Shown here: piece by piece, positions 1 through 12,104 of the stretch | Position numbering within the stretch: the stretch's first letter is position 1 | How the letters are laid out: each line of letters begins with the position of its first letter | Assembly: GCF_012489685.1 (NCBI RefSeq) | Contig: NC_080045.1 | Coordinates: forward strand, 49,683,096-49,747,095 | Origin: Lotus japonicus | Lineage: Eukaryota; Streptophyta; Magnoliopsida; Fabales; Fabaceae | DNA: 64,000 nt | Direction of reading: 5' to 3' | Position numbers and translations under genes: made by a program | The notes under the pieces: generated by a model | Seen by the model: only the letters and a program-made list of their open reading frames with translations | What the model was told of the DNA's origin: nothing | The model's database searches: none

Positions 1-91
1 TATAGAGGTAAGAAACTAAGAACATAATTAAAAAAATTGCATCTTTACACATATTGGCACTGAGAAATTCATTGAAATTGTTCTGTTGCAG

Positions 92-473
92 ATGCTTTGT
101 GAGGAGCAGGGTTTCTTCCTTGAGATTGTTGACATAATTAAGGGATTTGGGCTCAATATCTTGAAGGGAAAGATGGAATTGAAGAAGAACAAACAATGGT
201 CACGCTTTATTGTCGAGGTAAATCGAATATTTGACTACAATATTCATGTATAACATTTAAATGGTGCATATGAAAATGCAATTTTCTCTCTTTTCATTTT
301 TCTACTCTTTTTCCAATAATTCTTCTGGTTATTTTGTGCAACAGGCAAACAGTCATAATGTGTCAAGGATAGATGTATTTTGGTCCCTTCTCCATCTTCT
401 ACAGCAAACAAACAGCTCTGGTGTTGATTCTGCTAATCAGCATAGTAATGTTATTGGTACAATCTTTTCTTAA
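92..473 (+). CDS. LONESOME HIGHWAY-like bHLH protein, last two exons (5' part outside window)
   Basis: Two exons are visible, 92-217 and 345-473, separated by a GT-AG intron (donor gtaaat at 218, acceptor acag ending at 344). Exon 92-217 follows a tgcag acceptor and reads MLCEEQGFFLEIVDIIKGFG onward; the second reads ANSHNVSRIDVFWSLLHLLQ and stops at TAA 471-473. This matches the conserved C-terminal, ACT-like region of the plant LHW family, atypical bHLH regulators that pair with TMO5-type bHLH proteins in the nucleus to promote vascular cell division. The bHLH itself lies in exons left of the window, so DNA binding cannot be judged. The two exons join in phase 0 with no break, so the gene looks functional. 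The family call comes from motif recognition; which paralogue it is stays unknown. Confidence 0.85.
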
Positions 474-1336
474 CCCGGTACCGGACACGGTTATGACAGA
501 GGCTCTTGATTGATTTCAGAGATATCTTGAGCATGTAATGGATGTTCTGGAAGTGTAAAAGAAGATCACCACCCATTTCTTCAGGTTTTAGAAACAGGAT
601 CCGATTGTACATAGATGATACTAGATTAGGATACACCTAATTAGCAAAAACTATAGATGATGTTGTGTCTAAGTTACTGCCTAAGTTAGGTGCAAAATCA
701 TTATGAAATTGCTGATGATCAGTGTTGGGTGAATGCTTGTGAAATGCAAGACATGTTAATGGAGTGAACCAGATAATTCAATTGGGCTAACTATTAATAG
801 CTCCAATGTTCACTTTGTTTCATTTTATAATAATAATATTTCCAAATAGAAGATTGGTTTGGACATGAATGATTGAATAGAATAGTTGGACAAATACTAG
901 CAAATCCACGAAGGGGTTTTGCTTTCCCGGGTGTACTGAAGAAATCCATAAAAATCTCTGAAACCAGCTATAGATAGTGGTTGACAAATTGACGAACCAA
1001 GTCAAGGATTTTGACAAGGTTATAGGGAAAAGTTAACATTTGAGAATCGCTCGCGCCATCATATGTGTGGAAAGAAATATTATTTATCTTTGATTTCCTA
1101 AGATAGCTCATGGCGCCATAAGATTAATCTTCTTCAGTTTCGGAGATCATATTAAGTGAGTTGATATCTTCCAACAAATTTTTCTAATACGGGATTGAAC
1201 TTTGTACTAATGTATAAGAAATTCACATATCTACCAATTATGCTAGACTTTGTTGATAAAGAATATTATTTATATATGTACATGAGGTTTGTAATTCCTT
1301 GTCATTAGAACATAACAAAGTATTTTTAATTATATA
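474..1336 (+). other. 3' UTR and spacer after the LHW-like gene
   Basis: No coding pattern is visible. The first few hundred bases are mixed in composition and probably include the 3' UTR of the LHW-like gene. The stretch becomes AT-rich towards 1336, where a Helitron terminus begins. Short open frames on the minus strand here have no recognisable domain. Confidence 0.5.
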
Positions 1337-1416
1337 CTAGGACTTTAGCCCGTCTCCGTGCGATGCACGGACGAGCAGTTATTCAATTTATCACATTTAT
1401 TCAATTAATTTATTTA

Positions 1417-1697
1417 ACTCCAAATCTAAATAATATGAACTCTAAAATACTAAGACATATAGTAGGAAATATATATCAATCTTCAAAGTGAATCAAAAAT
1501 ATACTTAAAAATAATAGTTGAACTATTTAAATCTAATAAGTTCAAAATGATAATCTAGCTTTACAAATAACTTACTCACATCCACAAGTTTTGAACCCTG
1601 TCCCCTTCACGCTTAACCCTTCCCATCCGCTACGCGAAATTAATCATATCACTTCGGCTAACATTCACAAAATACCCTAACTTTCACTTCAAATTTA
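1417..1697. repeat. Single copy of the ~289-bp Helitron minisatellite unit
   Basis: This stretch repeats at 12585-13270 with small differences. Shared landmarks include a run ending in CTAAAATACTAAGACATATA, a CTTCAAAGTGAAT block and a conserved GAACCCTGTCCCCTTCAC block. It is the copy nearest the Helitron 3' end and is separated from the others by the LTR retrotransposon insertion. Confidence 0.85.
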
Positions 1698-1967
1698 TAT
1701 TGGGGTGGTTACATGAAAATCATGACTACTGTTACTTTTGTACTACTAATTAGTACATTATATGTACTAATAAGTCAAATAAGTAAATATCTTACTTGGA
1801 TGCACAAAGAAGAAGAGATTAGAAAATTAAATATGTTAAATACCTACTTGTCACATGATAGAAGATATACAAAGAGAGAGCTGAACGTCTCTTCTCCATG
1901 TTCGGCAATTAGCAGCAACAACGACGCTGACGCGAAGCCTAACTGCTGCACAAAGTGGGACGAACAC
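1698..1967. other. Helitron interior up to the gypsy insertion point
   Basis: A 94-codon open frame begins at 1713 but runs into the LTR, has no known domain and is probably chance. The last five bases (AACAC, 1963-1967) are the left target-site duplication of the LTR element; the Helitron sequence resumes after 12104. Confidence 0.6.
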
Positions 1968-4212
1968 TGTAAGGCCCGAGTTTTAGGCTTATGTTAAGTG
2001 AATAAACTTCTTATTCACGATTAGGGTTGATGTAATGTGAAGGGAAACCTGAACGAAAGTTTATTAAATGAAATAAATTTATGAAGGAGGAAGTTCAGGA
2101 AAAGTCAAAGGATCGTATCGAAGTCGATAAAAGTTATAGCACGATCGTTATACGCTTAAACCTAGGTCAGAAACCCTAGTATATAGCTAATTTTCACTTT
2201 TAGGCACGCTGGCAGTTAATTCCAAAAATCTTCAGAGAAATGTTAGAATTTCTCTTCTTCCATATATAACAATCGTTTCGAGGCGAAACTCTAGGATCTA
2301 CGAACGTCCGATTCCAATCATCGGAAGTTTGCCGAAACCGAATCCCTGGTATTTCAAAACCCTAGAATTTCCCGACTTTGAGGACTTTATCTATTCAGAG
2401 CTTCAAATGAATATTCCACACGCGTACACCCATTTCTCTTGATGATTTCAATCTTTCTTCAGAAGGAAGTTTTCCATTCCGACATTCGATGCAAAAAGCA
2501 ACTTATCGGGTAAAATAGTTTTACACCGACTTTGCACCGACTTTGCATTAGTTGCCAAAAATACAAGGAGACATCTTCTTAGCTTAGGAATTCCTTTGCC
2601 AAAACCTATCTTACAATTCATGGAGAATGACGCCGGAAAAATCGGATTCGCGAAACTTTCATTTTCCCGCGAATTTCCACCTTCTATATATAGCAAATAA
2701 AGGAAGAAAAAACACAATTTTCCTCCATTTTCTCTCCTCTAAACCGCGGCCAAGAACAAGGAAGAAGGAAGAAGAGTTTTTCTTCATCGTTTGCTTGATC
2801 GTCGATCAATCAGTTGCTACTTCAAGGTTTCGAGGTATAGTCGCTAATCCTTACCTCCGATCGCTTTTTCCATAGCTTTTCTGTAGAGTTTTCTGAGTGG
2901 ATAGTTTATGGGTTTTTGCAAAACTATCCTGAATCTTTCATTTCTGATTCTAAACCTCTTCTATGTATGCCCAAGATCACTTCTGCCGGATTAGATTTTC
3001 CGTTATGTCGCCGGAATTCCGCCGGAATCAATTTGAACCTAAAATACCCATTTATGTAGTTTTTGAGTAAAGTTCCAACCTTTAGGCTGTAAACTATCGC
3101 CTTAGCTTAGTGTTAGTAGGATTAGTTGTCATAAACGTCGTTAGTAACGTCCCTGCAAAATTTTATTTTTGGGATTTCAGTTTTGAAAATCCTAAGTTAA
3201 AAATCATGACCAAAATACCCCTGCGACAGTTTTTGATCCGATAATTTTTCCGAGTTCAGAATACCCTTAGTTACGGCTTATGAAAGCATAGGAACCAAGT
3301 TTGATCGAAGAAAAATCGAGCCCCATAATTAGCCAAAGTGGCCGAGCCCTATTAAGGGGGAGGAAGAAATTTCCTTTTTCCGAAAACTTGTTTTTCGCGC
3401 TAGATTATCGTACCTTAGAGTATAGATTACTTCGGGTAACCTTAGTACGTATCGATAACTTAGTTTTCGATAGATTCTGATAGTATTTCTGTGATTTTGT
3501 TTTAAAGGAACTTTTGAGGAATTTCCCGAGGAGCAACACTTTGAGTGCGAGGAAGCACTAGTTGATCATTCTGGAGAACTTTCAGGTGAGGGCTTCTCAC
3601 TGAATCTCTAGTTAATGCTTAGGGTCGATATTTCGACATTGTTTACTGTTTATGCACTGAGATTGTGTGTGATTGAAAATGTTTTCTGAGGCTTCGGCTG
3701 ACAATGTAGATGATTCATCTACTGAATGCTTTTGAAGATTGACTTACATGCTATGTGCTATGTGGGTAATCTAGGATGTGTGGTGCATGCTTTATATGCT
3801 AAGTGCTAAGTGTTTATGATGCGATTTATTGATATATGACATGTTGTTGATTGTGATGATTTAAATATGCTTTACACTGAAAATCTGAGATTCTGAATGG
3901 TGAGAATAGCGGGCAGGTCATGCCGATTTTATTTTGAGAGTTTTGAGAAAGTTTGATAGGACGAACGAGGTTCGGGCCTTGTATAGGGTTTATGGATCGA
4001 GACATTCTCTGGAGTCATTTGGGGATTCGAAGATCCCGAGAACTTATAGGAATTGCGATAAGACTAAAAATGATATTATTTTGAAAAGAAAATTCATAAG
4101 ACATTAAACAACCTCTAAATCTTTAAGTAAGGGTAATAATCTCGAAAGGAGGCTTTGGATGAAAATCATAGTTTGGAAAACGAGAAGTGTCGTCGGATCC
4201 AAGTGTTGAGTC

Positions 4213-4264
4213 TGTTGTTGTTGTGCTGTTGGAGCAGCGTTGGTTGTTGTGCTGTTGGAGCAGC
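4213..4264. repeat. 26-bp direct repeat in 5' LTR, two copies
   Basis: The unit contains TGTGCTGTTGGAGCAGCG and occurs twice here. The 3' LTR has three copies at 10481-10558, which accounts for its extra 26 bp. A further partial copy lies near 4330. Confidence 0.9.
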
Positions 4265-4650
4265 GATGTTGTTGGGCTATCCTGGGGATAAGTCCGGGGA
4301 ACCGTTAGTTCCCGAGTATGTGATACTCTTGTGCTGTTGGAGCAGCGATGTGTGTTGTGAAGTGTGTCTTTTGTCGCAGAATCGACTTTACCTTAGGGTA
4401 AGCTTTTAGAGACTTTAACTTCCCTAGAACACGTGGCGACGTGTCGAGTGAGGACGGAGACGTTGTTTGACTAATCATTTTGCATACATGCAACATTAAT
4501 GAGGTATTAACACAGGACGTACTCTGGACCTCGTCGGTTTCCAAAATGGTCATAAGACCCGGAATGCCGTGAAAGAGCGTTTGTAGACGTCTCTTGTAGC
4601 AGACCGAAATGGCAGACCTACGGGTTACGGCTGATCTGGCTACCTTGGTT

Positions 4651-4872
4651 TGGTGTAAGAGACACGCGGGCGGAAATGGTCCCACCGTTGCTGGTGCTAG
4701 GATTGATCCGTTGATGTCCATCCCAGAGGCACGCGAGCGGAAATGGTCCCACCGTTGCTGGTGCTAGGATTGACTCGTTGTTGTCCATACCTTTGCTTGG
4801 TGTAAGAGGCACGCGGGCAGAAATGGTCCCACCGTTGCTGGTGCTAGGATTGATCCGTTTTGATGCCCATCC
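4651..4872. repeat. Three tandem ~70-80-bp repeats in the 5' LTR
   Basis: Each unit contains GAAATGGTCCCACCGTTGC followed by TGGTGCTAGGATTGA. The same array lies in the 3' LTR at 10943-11164. Such arrays are common in long gypsy LTRs; function unknown. Confidence 0.9.
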
Positions 4873-5810
4873 GTTTCCGGATTGCATATTGGTTGACTGG
4901 GTTAACCTGCATACATATCACGCAACATGCATACTGACTTAGTTGATGAGTGTGGTTGCTATTTGATAAACTTACTTGGAACATGCTAAATGTTATTATT
5001 GTCATTATGATTTGGTGGAACATGCAACCCTAGGAATGATATCTCTAGTTATAAGCCTAAGTGGCTATATATTATTTGTACCTATTGGGTTTATTATCTA
5101 CATAGTTCTTTAGAGTTGACCCTCGCGTCTTCTGTGTGTGTTTTGGCGGACAACGCCTTTTGTCAGATGAGTATTGCGGACTGGTTCACCATGGTTTACC
5201 CTTCGGGGGAAACTAGGTTGGGATGCTGGAACAGGAGCGCGTCGCGGTAGCGAGAGGATGACGGATGGTGTACATAGACTAGGTCGTTCTGGATTTCGAA
5301 TTCGGACGACGATCATGCTAGCATGTAGGTTTTGGTGCTGGTGTGAGCTCCTCAAGATGGGATTAGTGTAGGAGTAGAGTCTTAGCTCTGAACATCATTT
5401 GTTTCTTTTGGGACAGGGTAGCTTCCCACCTATAGCTTTTGTGTGGTTTCTTAACAGGAACCACAGAGAGTTGGTTGGACTTAGGAGGTCTTGCTTCAGG
5501 CCGATGGGCCAGCTGATTTTCAGTTTTGAGGGATGGTGTTGCGGACACTTCACCTTTATTTTCAGTCTGTACATATTGCCTTCGGGCGCTACACTTTTCT
5601 TTCCGTCACTGGAGGTTTACTCGTGACGAGGTTAGTACTACAGCGGGGGCTGTTTATGTATTATATATTAGTTCTGATTTTGTTATTGTTGGGTTTTATT
5701 TAATTCAGTCTCGTCTTAGTTATTATCAAAAAAAAATATTCACGTTTTTTCCGCATTAAGTTTACTTTTGGTTACTAAAGTGACGCCACCGAAATCGGGG
5801 TGTTACATTG

Positions 5811-5822
5811 TGGTATCAGAGC
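5811..5822 (+). promoter_or_regulatory. Primer-binding site, initiator tRNA-Met type
   Basis: TGGTATCAGAGC starts three bases after the 5' LTR end and is the standard plant retrotransposon site complementary to the 3' end of initiator tRNA-Met, which primes minus-strand DNA synthesis. Confidence 0.95.
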
Positions 5823-6020
5823 ACGGTCGAGTCTTTCGGGAGTTGTTGGGGAATAGGTCTTCTGTGCTAGGTTGTGTGACTCTGCAAAGAGTGAAAATTG
5901 ATTGTCTGCAAGCGATTTTTCGCTTAAAAATTGATTGAAGTTATTGCTTACTCATATTGTATAGTGATGCTAGATGCTATCTTATGATAAGTACTGACTG
6001 TTTGCTTCCTTTAACAGAAT

Positions 6021-7211
6021 ATGGTGAATAATAACCAGCTAGCTGAGATGATGGCCACTATGGCCCAAGCGGTAACAGCGCAAGCCCAAGCGGTAACAGC
6101 ACAGGCAAACGATAATGCCATGAGGCGTGCTACTGAAGAAGCACGTGAACAACATCAGCGCCAGAGGGAAATAACTCTGGACCAGAACAAAGGCCTCAAT
6201 GACTTCAGGAGGCAAAACCCACCAAAGTTCTCTGGTGGTACTGATCCAGACGCAGCGGATCTCTGGATCCAGGAAATCGAGAAGATTTTCGGTGTTCTGC
6301 AGACTGTAGAGGGTGCCAAGGTGGGCATGGCGACTTATCTTCTGCTGGGAGATGCTGAATACTGGTGGAAGGGCACCAGGGGGATCATGGAAGCTAACCA
6401 TGAAGAAATTAACTGGGACTCATTCCGGACCGCATTCTTGGAAAAGTATTTTCCGACAAGTGCCCGGGATGAGAGGGAGGCGCAGTTTTTGACACTCCGT
6501 CAGGGAGGTATGTCTGTACCGGAATTTGCTTCGAAGCTGGAGTCTTTGGCGAAGCATTTTCAATTCTTTAATGATCATGTTGACGAGCGCTACATGTGCA
6601 AGCGCTTCGTGAATGGACTGAGGCCGGATATTGAGGACTCAGTGAGGCCACTAGGAATCATGCGATTCCAATCAGTGGTGGAGAAAGCCACTGAAGTGGA
6701 GCTGATGAAGAACCGGAGGTTGAACCGGGCTGGAACTGGAGGGCCGATGAGATCAGGTTCTCAAAATTTTCAAGACAAGGGGAAGTTTCAGAGCAGGAAA
6801 CCATATCAGCGTCCTGCTGGAGGAGGGATTACTTCAGGATCTTACAGATCCATGACGGGTACTGCTGGTGGTTCTGGAGATCGGACTTTGAACAGGGAGG
6901 TGACCTGTTTCAGATGTGAGAAGCCGGGGCACTATGCTAATGCTTGTCCCGACAAGAGGCCCAAATGCTTTAATTGTAACAGAAGGGGGCATAATGCCGA
7001 TCAGTGTAGAGCACCCAAGACGGAGCCAACCGTGAACACTGCTCGTGGAAAACGTTCTGCTGCTAAAGCAAGAGTTTACACCATGGACGGTGAGAGAGCT
7101 GAAGGATTTGTCAGAGGAGAGCGCAAGAACGATGGTAACCTTCTAACCAATCTTTCTTATTTCGGTATAATATTGTTCCATTTCTCTCGTAGCGTGTGCA
7201 AACACACCTAA
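6021..7211 (+). CDS. gag: Gypsy gag protein (396 aa)
   Basis: The frame encodes the structural capsid protein of the retrotransposon. Residues ~60-235 match the Retrotrans_gag domain of Ty3/gypsy elements (for example NPPKFSGGTDPDAADLWIQE, then EYWWKG, FLEKYFP and FVNGLRPDI). Two CCHC zinc knuckles follow near residues 295-332 (CFRCEKPGHYANAC and CFNCNRRGHNADQC). The start at 6021 is the first ATG after the primer-binding site. The frame is open, so capsid could still be made. The normal junction to protease is gone: the last ~25 residues after KNDG are hydrophobic and unlike gag, showing that the deletion joint or an unrelated sequence supplies the stop. Confidence 0.95.
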   Translation: MVNNNQLAEMMATMAQAVTAQAQAVTAQANDNAMRRATEEAREQHQRQREITLDQNKGLNDFRRQNPPKFSGGTDPDAADLWIQEIEKIFGVLQTVEGAKVGMATYLLLGDAEYWWKGTRGIMEANHEEINWDSFRTAFLEKYFPTSARDEREAQFLTLRQGGMSVPEFASKLESLAKHFQFFNDHVDERYMCKRFVNGLRPDIEDSVRPLGIMRFQSVVEKATEVELMKNRRLNRAGTGGPMRSGSQNFQDKGKFQSRKPYQRPAGGGITSGSYRSMTGTAGGSGDRTLNREVTCFRCEKPGHYANACPDKRPKCFNCNRRGHNADQCRAPKTEPTVNTARGKRSAAKARVYTMDGERAEGFVRGERKNDGNLLTNLSYFGIILFHFSRSVCKHT

Positions 7212-7952
7212 CTTACATATACTGTCTGAGCTTTAACCTTATAGTTAGTACACCTATTAAGACTTTACCCAGTTATTGCTCGTATTTTAACTATAGAAGT
7301 ACACGAGGTTTAGGATAACATGCTAAGCCTAGGAAGTAGTCTTCCACCGATACGTTTAAACGGAAGTATATTGTGGAGCCGACACATGCTATTGAGCTGT
7401 ATGACAGTAAGTTGAAGGGTGAGATGACGAAATGACTGGTTAAGTCCCTTGAGGTATAGTTATGGTTTGAACCTCTAGAGGTTAAGTCTTGATCTGTGTG
7501 AAGTGTTTAGGATTTCAATAAGTCGAAATTGGTTTGAGTGAGGAATGTTTTGAGGACGAAGACGACAATAATGGATTATTGGATATTAAGAAGATGATTA
7601 GCTGATGAGTGGTCAATGAATGGATGATTAAGGAGATGAGTCTTGTCATGCACGAGGTATTAAGACTCAAGTCGAGTTTTAGACTTGAACGGTGACTAAG
7701 TAGAAGATTGATTTCATGGTGCGAGTGATGATGATCACGAAGTTAGAAGTAACGTTAATGGACTATTAGATTCCAAGGCAATAGTTCGACTAGGAGTTAT
7801 CAAGCGATCGAGTTGAGTTTGGATCATGAGTGAACATCACGAGGACAAGTTGAGCATTCACTCCGGAACACAGAGAAGTACCGAGCTACTAATCAGTAAT
7901 TTGGACGAACAAAAGCAAAGGAGCAAGTGGTTAAGGTTGTGCGATTGCACGA
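7212..7952 (+). other. Non-coding spacer where pol has been lost
   Basis: No protease, reverse transcriptase, RNase H or integrase motif is present in any frame. The sequence is degenerate or filler between the gag stop and the polyprotein C-terminus. A short open frame at 7826-8026 overlaps the remnant in another frame and is not considered real. Confidence 0.75.
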
Positions 7953-8189
7953 ATGCCAACGAATATTATTTCCAACGGAGACCCGATGCAAGTGGTCGAA
8001 CCGGACAACATAGAGTTGGAAGATGATATGTCTTTTGAGACGCCGTTGGTCAACATTGGGACTAGAAGAGTGAAACAATTGAAGGGAAAGCAGAGTGCTT
8101 TAGTAAGAGTTATTTGGAACAAAGACACAGACGATGCCATATGGGAGTTAGAGGAAAAGATCAAGAACAATAGTCAGAGCTTTTACTGA
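7953..8189 (+). pseudogene. C-terminal remnant of gypsy polyprotein (chromodomain-like)
   Basis: The 78-codon frame contains VVEPDNIELEDDMSFETPLV and later ALVRVIWNKDTDDAIWELEE. This resembles the integrase C-terminus/chromodomain-like tail of plant chromoviruses (a VEPDH-type motif, then LVKVLW and ATWE). Everything upstream in pol is missing, so it cannot be translated as part of a working polyprotein. It identifies the parent as a chromodomain-bearing gypsy lineage. Confidence 0.8.
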
Positions 8190-8216
8190 ACCCTAAGTTT
8201 CGAGGACGAAACTTTC

Positions 8217-8233
8217 TTTTTGGAGGGTAGTAA
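8217..8233 (+). promoter_or_regulatory. Polypurine tract region before 3' LTR
   Basis: A purine-rich stretch (TTTTTGGAGGGTAG) lies immediately before the 3' LTR start TGTAAGG at 8234, where plus-strand priming is expected. Confidence 0.7.
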
Positions 8234-11200
8234 TGTAAGGCCCGAGTTTTAGGCTTATGTTAAGTGAATAAACTTCTTATTCACGATTAGGGTTGATGTA
8301 ATGTGAAGGGAAACCTGAACGAAAGTTTATTAAATGAAATAAATTTATGAAGGAGGAAGTTCAGGAAAAGTCAAAGGATCGTATCGAAGTCGATAAAAGT
8401 TATAGCACGATCGTTATACGCTTAAACCTAGGTCAGAAACCCTAGTATATAGCTAATTTTCACTTTTAGGCACGCTGGCAGTTAATTCCAAAAATCTTCA
8501 GAGAAATGTTAGAATTTCTCTTCTTCCATATATAACAATCGTTTCGAGGCGAAACTCTAGGATCTACGAACGTCCGATTCCAATCATCGGAAGTTTGCCG
8601 AAACCGAATCCCTGGTATTTCAAAACCCTAGAATTTCCCGACTTTGAGGACTTTATCTATTCAGAGCTTCAAATGAATATTCCACACGCGTACACCCATT
8701 TCTCTTGATGATTTCAATCTTTCTTCAGAAGGAAGTTTTCCATTCCGATATTCGATGCAAAAAGCAACTTATCGGGTAAAATAGTTTTACACCGACTTTG
8801 CACCGACTTTGCATTAGTTGCCAAAAATACAAGGAGACATCTTCTTAGCTTAGGAATTCCTTTGCCAAAACCTATCTTACAATTCATGGAGAATGACGCC
8901 GGAAAAATCGGATTCGCGAAACTTTCATTTTCCCGCGAATTTCCACCTTCTATATATAGCAAATAAAGGAAGAAAAAACACAATTTTCCTCCATTTTCTC
9001 TCCTCTAAACCGCGGCCAAGAACAAGGAAGAAGGAAGAAGAGTTTTTCTTCATCGTTTGCTTGATCGTCGATCAATCAGTTGCTACTTCAAGGTTTCGAG
9101 GTATAGTCGCTAATCCTTACCTCCGATCGCTTTTTCCATAGCTTTTCTGTAGAGTTTTCTGAGTGGATAGTTTATGGGTTTTTGCAAAACTATCCTGAAT
9201 CTTTCATTTCTGATTCTAAACCTCTTCTATGTATGCCCAAGATCACTTCTGCCGGATTAGATTTTCCGTTATGTCGCCGGAATTCCGCCGGAATCAATTT
9301 GAACCTAAAATACCCATTTATGTAGTTTTTGAGTAAAGTTCCAACCTTTAGGCTGTAAACTATCGCCTTAGCTTAGTGTTAGTAGGATTAGTTGTCATAA
9401 ACGTCGTTAGTAACGTCCCTGCAAAATTTTATTTTTGGGATTTCAGTTTTGAAAATCCTAAGTTAAAAATCATGACCAAAATACCCCTGCGACAGTTTTT
9501 GATCCGATAATTTTTCCGAGTTCAGAATACCCTTAGTTACGGCTTATGAAAGCATAGGAACCAAGTTTGATCGAAGAAAAATCGAGCCCCATAATTAGCC
9601 AAAGTGGCCGAGCCCTATTAAGGGGGAGGAAGAAATTTCCTTTTTCCGAAAACTTGTTTTTCGCGCTAGATTATCGTACCTTAGAGTATAGATTACTTCG
9701 GGTAACCTTAGTACGTATCGATAACTTAGTTTTCGATAGATTCTGATAGTATTTCTGTGATTTTGTTTTAAAGGAACTTTTGAGGAATTTCCCGAGGAGC
9801 AACACTTTGAGTGCGAGGAAGCACTAGTTGATCATTCTGGAGAACTTTCAGGTGAGGGCTTCTCACTGAATCTCTAGTTAATGCTTAGGGTCGATATTTC
9901 GACATTGTTTACTGTTTATGCACTGAGATTGTGTGTGATTGAAAATGTTTTCTGAGGCTTCGGCTGACAATGTAGATGATTCATCTACTGAATGTTTTTG
10001 AAGATTGACTTACATGCTATGTGCTATGTGGGTAATCTAGGATGTGTGGTGCATGCTTTATATGCTAAGTGCTAAGTGTTTATGATGCGATTTATTGATA
10101 TATGACATGTTGTTGATTGTGATGATTTAAATATGCTTTACACTGAAAATCTGAGATTCTGAATGGTGAGAATAGCGGGCAGGTCATGCCGATTTTATTT
10201 TGAGAGTTTTGAGAAAGTTTGATAGGACGAACGAGGTTCGGGCCTTGTATAGGGTTTATGGATCGAGACATTCTCTGGAGTCATTTGGGGATTCGAAGAT
10301 CCCGAGAACTTATAGGAATTGCGATAAGACTAAAAATGATATTATTTTGAAAAGAAAATTCATAAGACATTAAACAACCTCTAAATCTTTAAGTAAGGGT
10401 AATAATCTCGAAAGGAGGCTTTGGATGAAAATCATAGTTTGGAAAACGAGAAGTGTCGTCGGATCCAAGTGTTGAGTCTGTTGTTGTTGTGCTGTTGGAG
10501 CAGCGTTGGTTGTTGTGCTGTTGGAGCAGCGTTGGTTGTTGTGCTGTTGGAGCAGCGATGTTGTTGGGCTATCCTGGGGATAAGTCCGGGGAACCGTTAG
10601 TTCCCGAGTATGTGATACTCTTGTGCTGTTGGAGCAGCGATGTGTGTTGTGAAGTGTGTCTTTTGTCGCAGAATCGACTTTACCTTAGGGTAAGCTTTTA
10701 GAGACTTTAACTTCCCTAGAACACGTGGCGACGTGTCGAGTGAGGACGGAGACGTTGTTTGACTAATCATTTTGCATACATGCAACATTAATGAGGTATT
10801 AACACAGGACGTACTCTGGACCTCGTCGGTTTCCAAAATGGTCATAAGACCCGGAATGCCGTGAAAGAGCGTTTGTAGACGTCTCTTGTAGCAGACCGAA
10901 ATGGCAGACCTACGGGTTACGGCTGATCTGGCTACCTTGGTTTGGTGTAAGAGACACGCGGGCGGAAATGGTCCCACCGTTGCTGGTGCTAGGATTGATC
11001 CGTTGATGTCCATCCCAGAGGCACGCGAGCGGAAATGGTCCCACCGTTGCTGGTGCTAGGATTGACTCGTTGTTGTCCATACCTTTGCTTGGTGTAAGAG
11101 GCACGCGGGCAGAAATGGTCCCACCGTTGCTGGTGCTAGGATTGATCCGTTTTGATGCCCATCCGTTTCCGGATTGCATATTGGTTGACTGGGTTAACCT

Positions 11201-12099
11201 GCATACATATCACGCAACATGCATACTGACTTAGTTGATGAGTGTGGTTGCTATTTGATAAACTTACTTGGAACATGCTAAATGTTATTATTGTCATTAT
11301 GATTTGGTGGAACATGCAACCCTAGGAATGATATCTCTAGTTATAAGCCTAAGTGGCTATATATTATTTGTACCTATTGGGTTTATTATCTACATAGTTC
11401 TTTAGAGTTGACCCTCGCGTCTTCTGTGTGTGTTTTGGCGGACAACGCCTTTTGTCAGATGAGTATTGCGGACTGGTTCACCATGGTTTACCCTTCGGGG
11501 GAAACTAGGTTGGGATGCTGGAACAGGAGCGCGTCGCGGTAGCGAGAGGATGACGGATGGTGTACATAGACTAGGTCGTTCTGGATTTCGAATTCGGACG
11601 ACGATCATGCTAGCATGTAGGTTTTGGTGCTGGTGTGAGCTCCTCAAGATGGGATTAGTGTAGGAGTAGAGTCTTAGCTCTGAACATCATTTGTTTCTTT
11701 TGGGACAGGGTAGCTTCCCACCTATAGCTTTTGTGTGGTTTCTTAACAGGAATCACAGAGAGTTGGTTGGACTTAGGAGGTCTTGCTTCAGGCCGATGGG
11801 CCAGCTGATTTTCAGTTTTGAGGGATGGTGTTGCGGACACTTCACCTTTATTTTCAGTCTGTACATATTGCCTTCGGGCGCTACACTTTTCTTTCCGTCA
11901 CTGGAGGTTTACTCGTGACGAGGTTAGTACTACAGCGGGGGCTGTTTATGTATTATATATTAGTTCTGATTTTGTTATTGTTGGGTTTTATTTAATTCAG
12001 TCTCGTCTTAGTTATTATCAAAAAAAAATATTCACGTTTTTTCCGCATTAAGTTTACTTTTGGTTACTAAAGTGACGCCACCGAAATCGGGGTGTTACA
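8234..12099 (+). repeat. 3' LTR (3,866 bp) of the gypsy element
   Basis: Same sequence as 1968-5807 with one extra 26-bp unit near 10507-10532 and very few substitutions. It ends GGTGTTACA at 12099 and is followed by the target duplication AACAC. Confidence 0.97.
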
Positions 12100-12104
12100 A
12101 ACAC

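Larger units (their letters stand above)
1968..5807 (+). repeat. 5' LTR (3,840 bp) of the gypsy element
   Basis: Begins TGTAAGGCCC and ends GGTGTTACA. It matches 8234-12099 base for base except for a few substitutions I noticed (near 2507, 3733 and 5460) and one 26-bp repeat unit. Open frames of 60-140 codons inside it occur identically in both LTRs and are not genes. A TATATATAGC box at about 2686 could be its core promoter. Confidence 0.97.
1968..12099 (+). mobile_element. Ty3/gypsy LTR retrotransposon with intact gag and deleted pol (TR-GAG-like)
   Basis: Two almost identical LTRs (1968-5807 and 8234-12099), each TG...CA, enclose only 2.4 kb of internal DNA. The element is flanked by the 5-bp target duplication AACAC (1963-1967 and 12100-12104). 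A primer-binding site complementary to initiator tRNA-Met follows the 5' LTR and a purine-rich tract precedes the 3' LTR. The interior keeps a full gag frame and the last ~80 codons of a chromovirus-type polyprotein, but protease, reverse transcriptase, RNase H and integrase are absent. The layout fits non-autonomous elements called TR-GAG that keep gag and borrow pol from relatives. The chromodomain-like remnant suggests the Tekay/Del side of gypsy (inference). LTR near-identity implies a very recent insertion. Confidence 0.93.

Noticed and set aside
1713..1997. 94-codon frame starting just after a minisatellite unit
   Set aside because: It crosses into the LTR, so it was created by the insertion, and has no known domain.
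4305..4721. 138-codon minus-strand frame, repeated at 10597-11013
   Set aside because: It lies entirely inside the gypsy LTRs and spans tandem repeats; identity between copies reflects LTR identity, not coding constraint.
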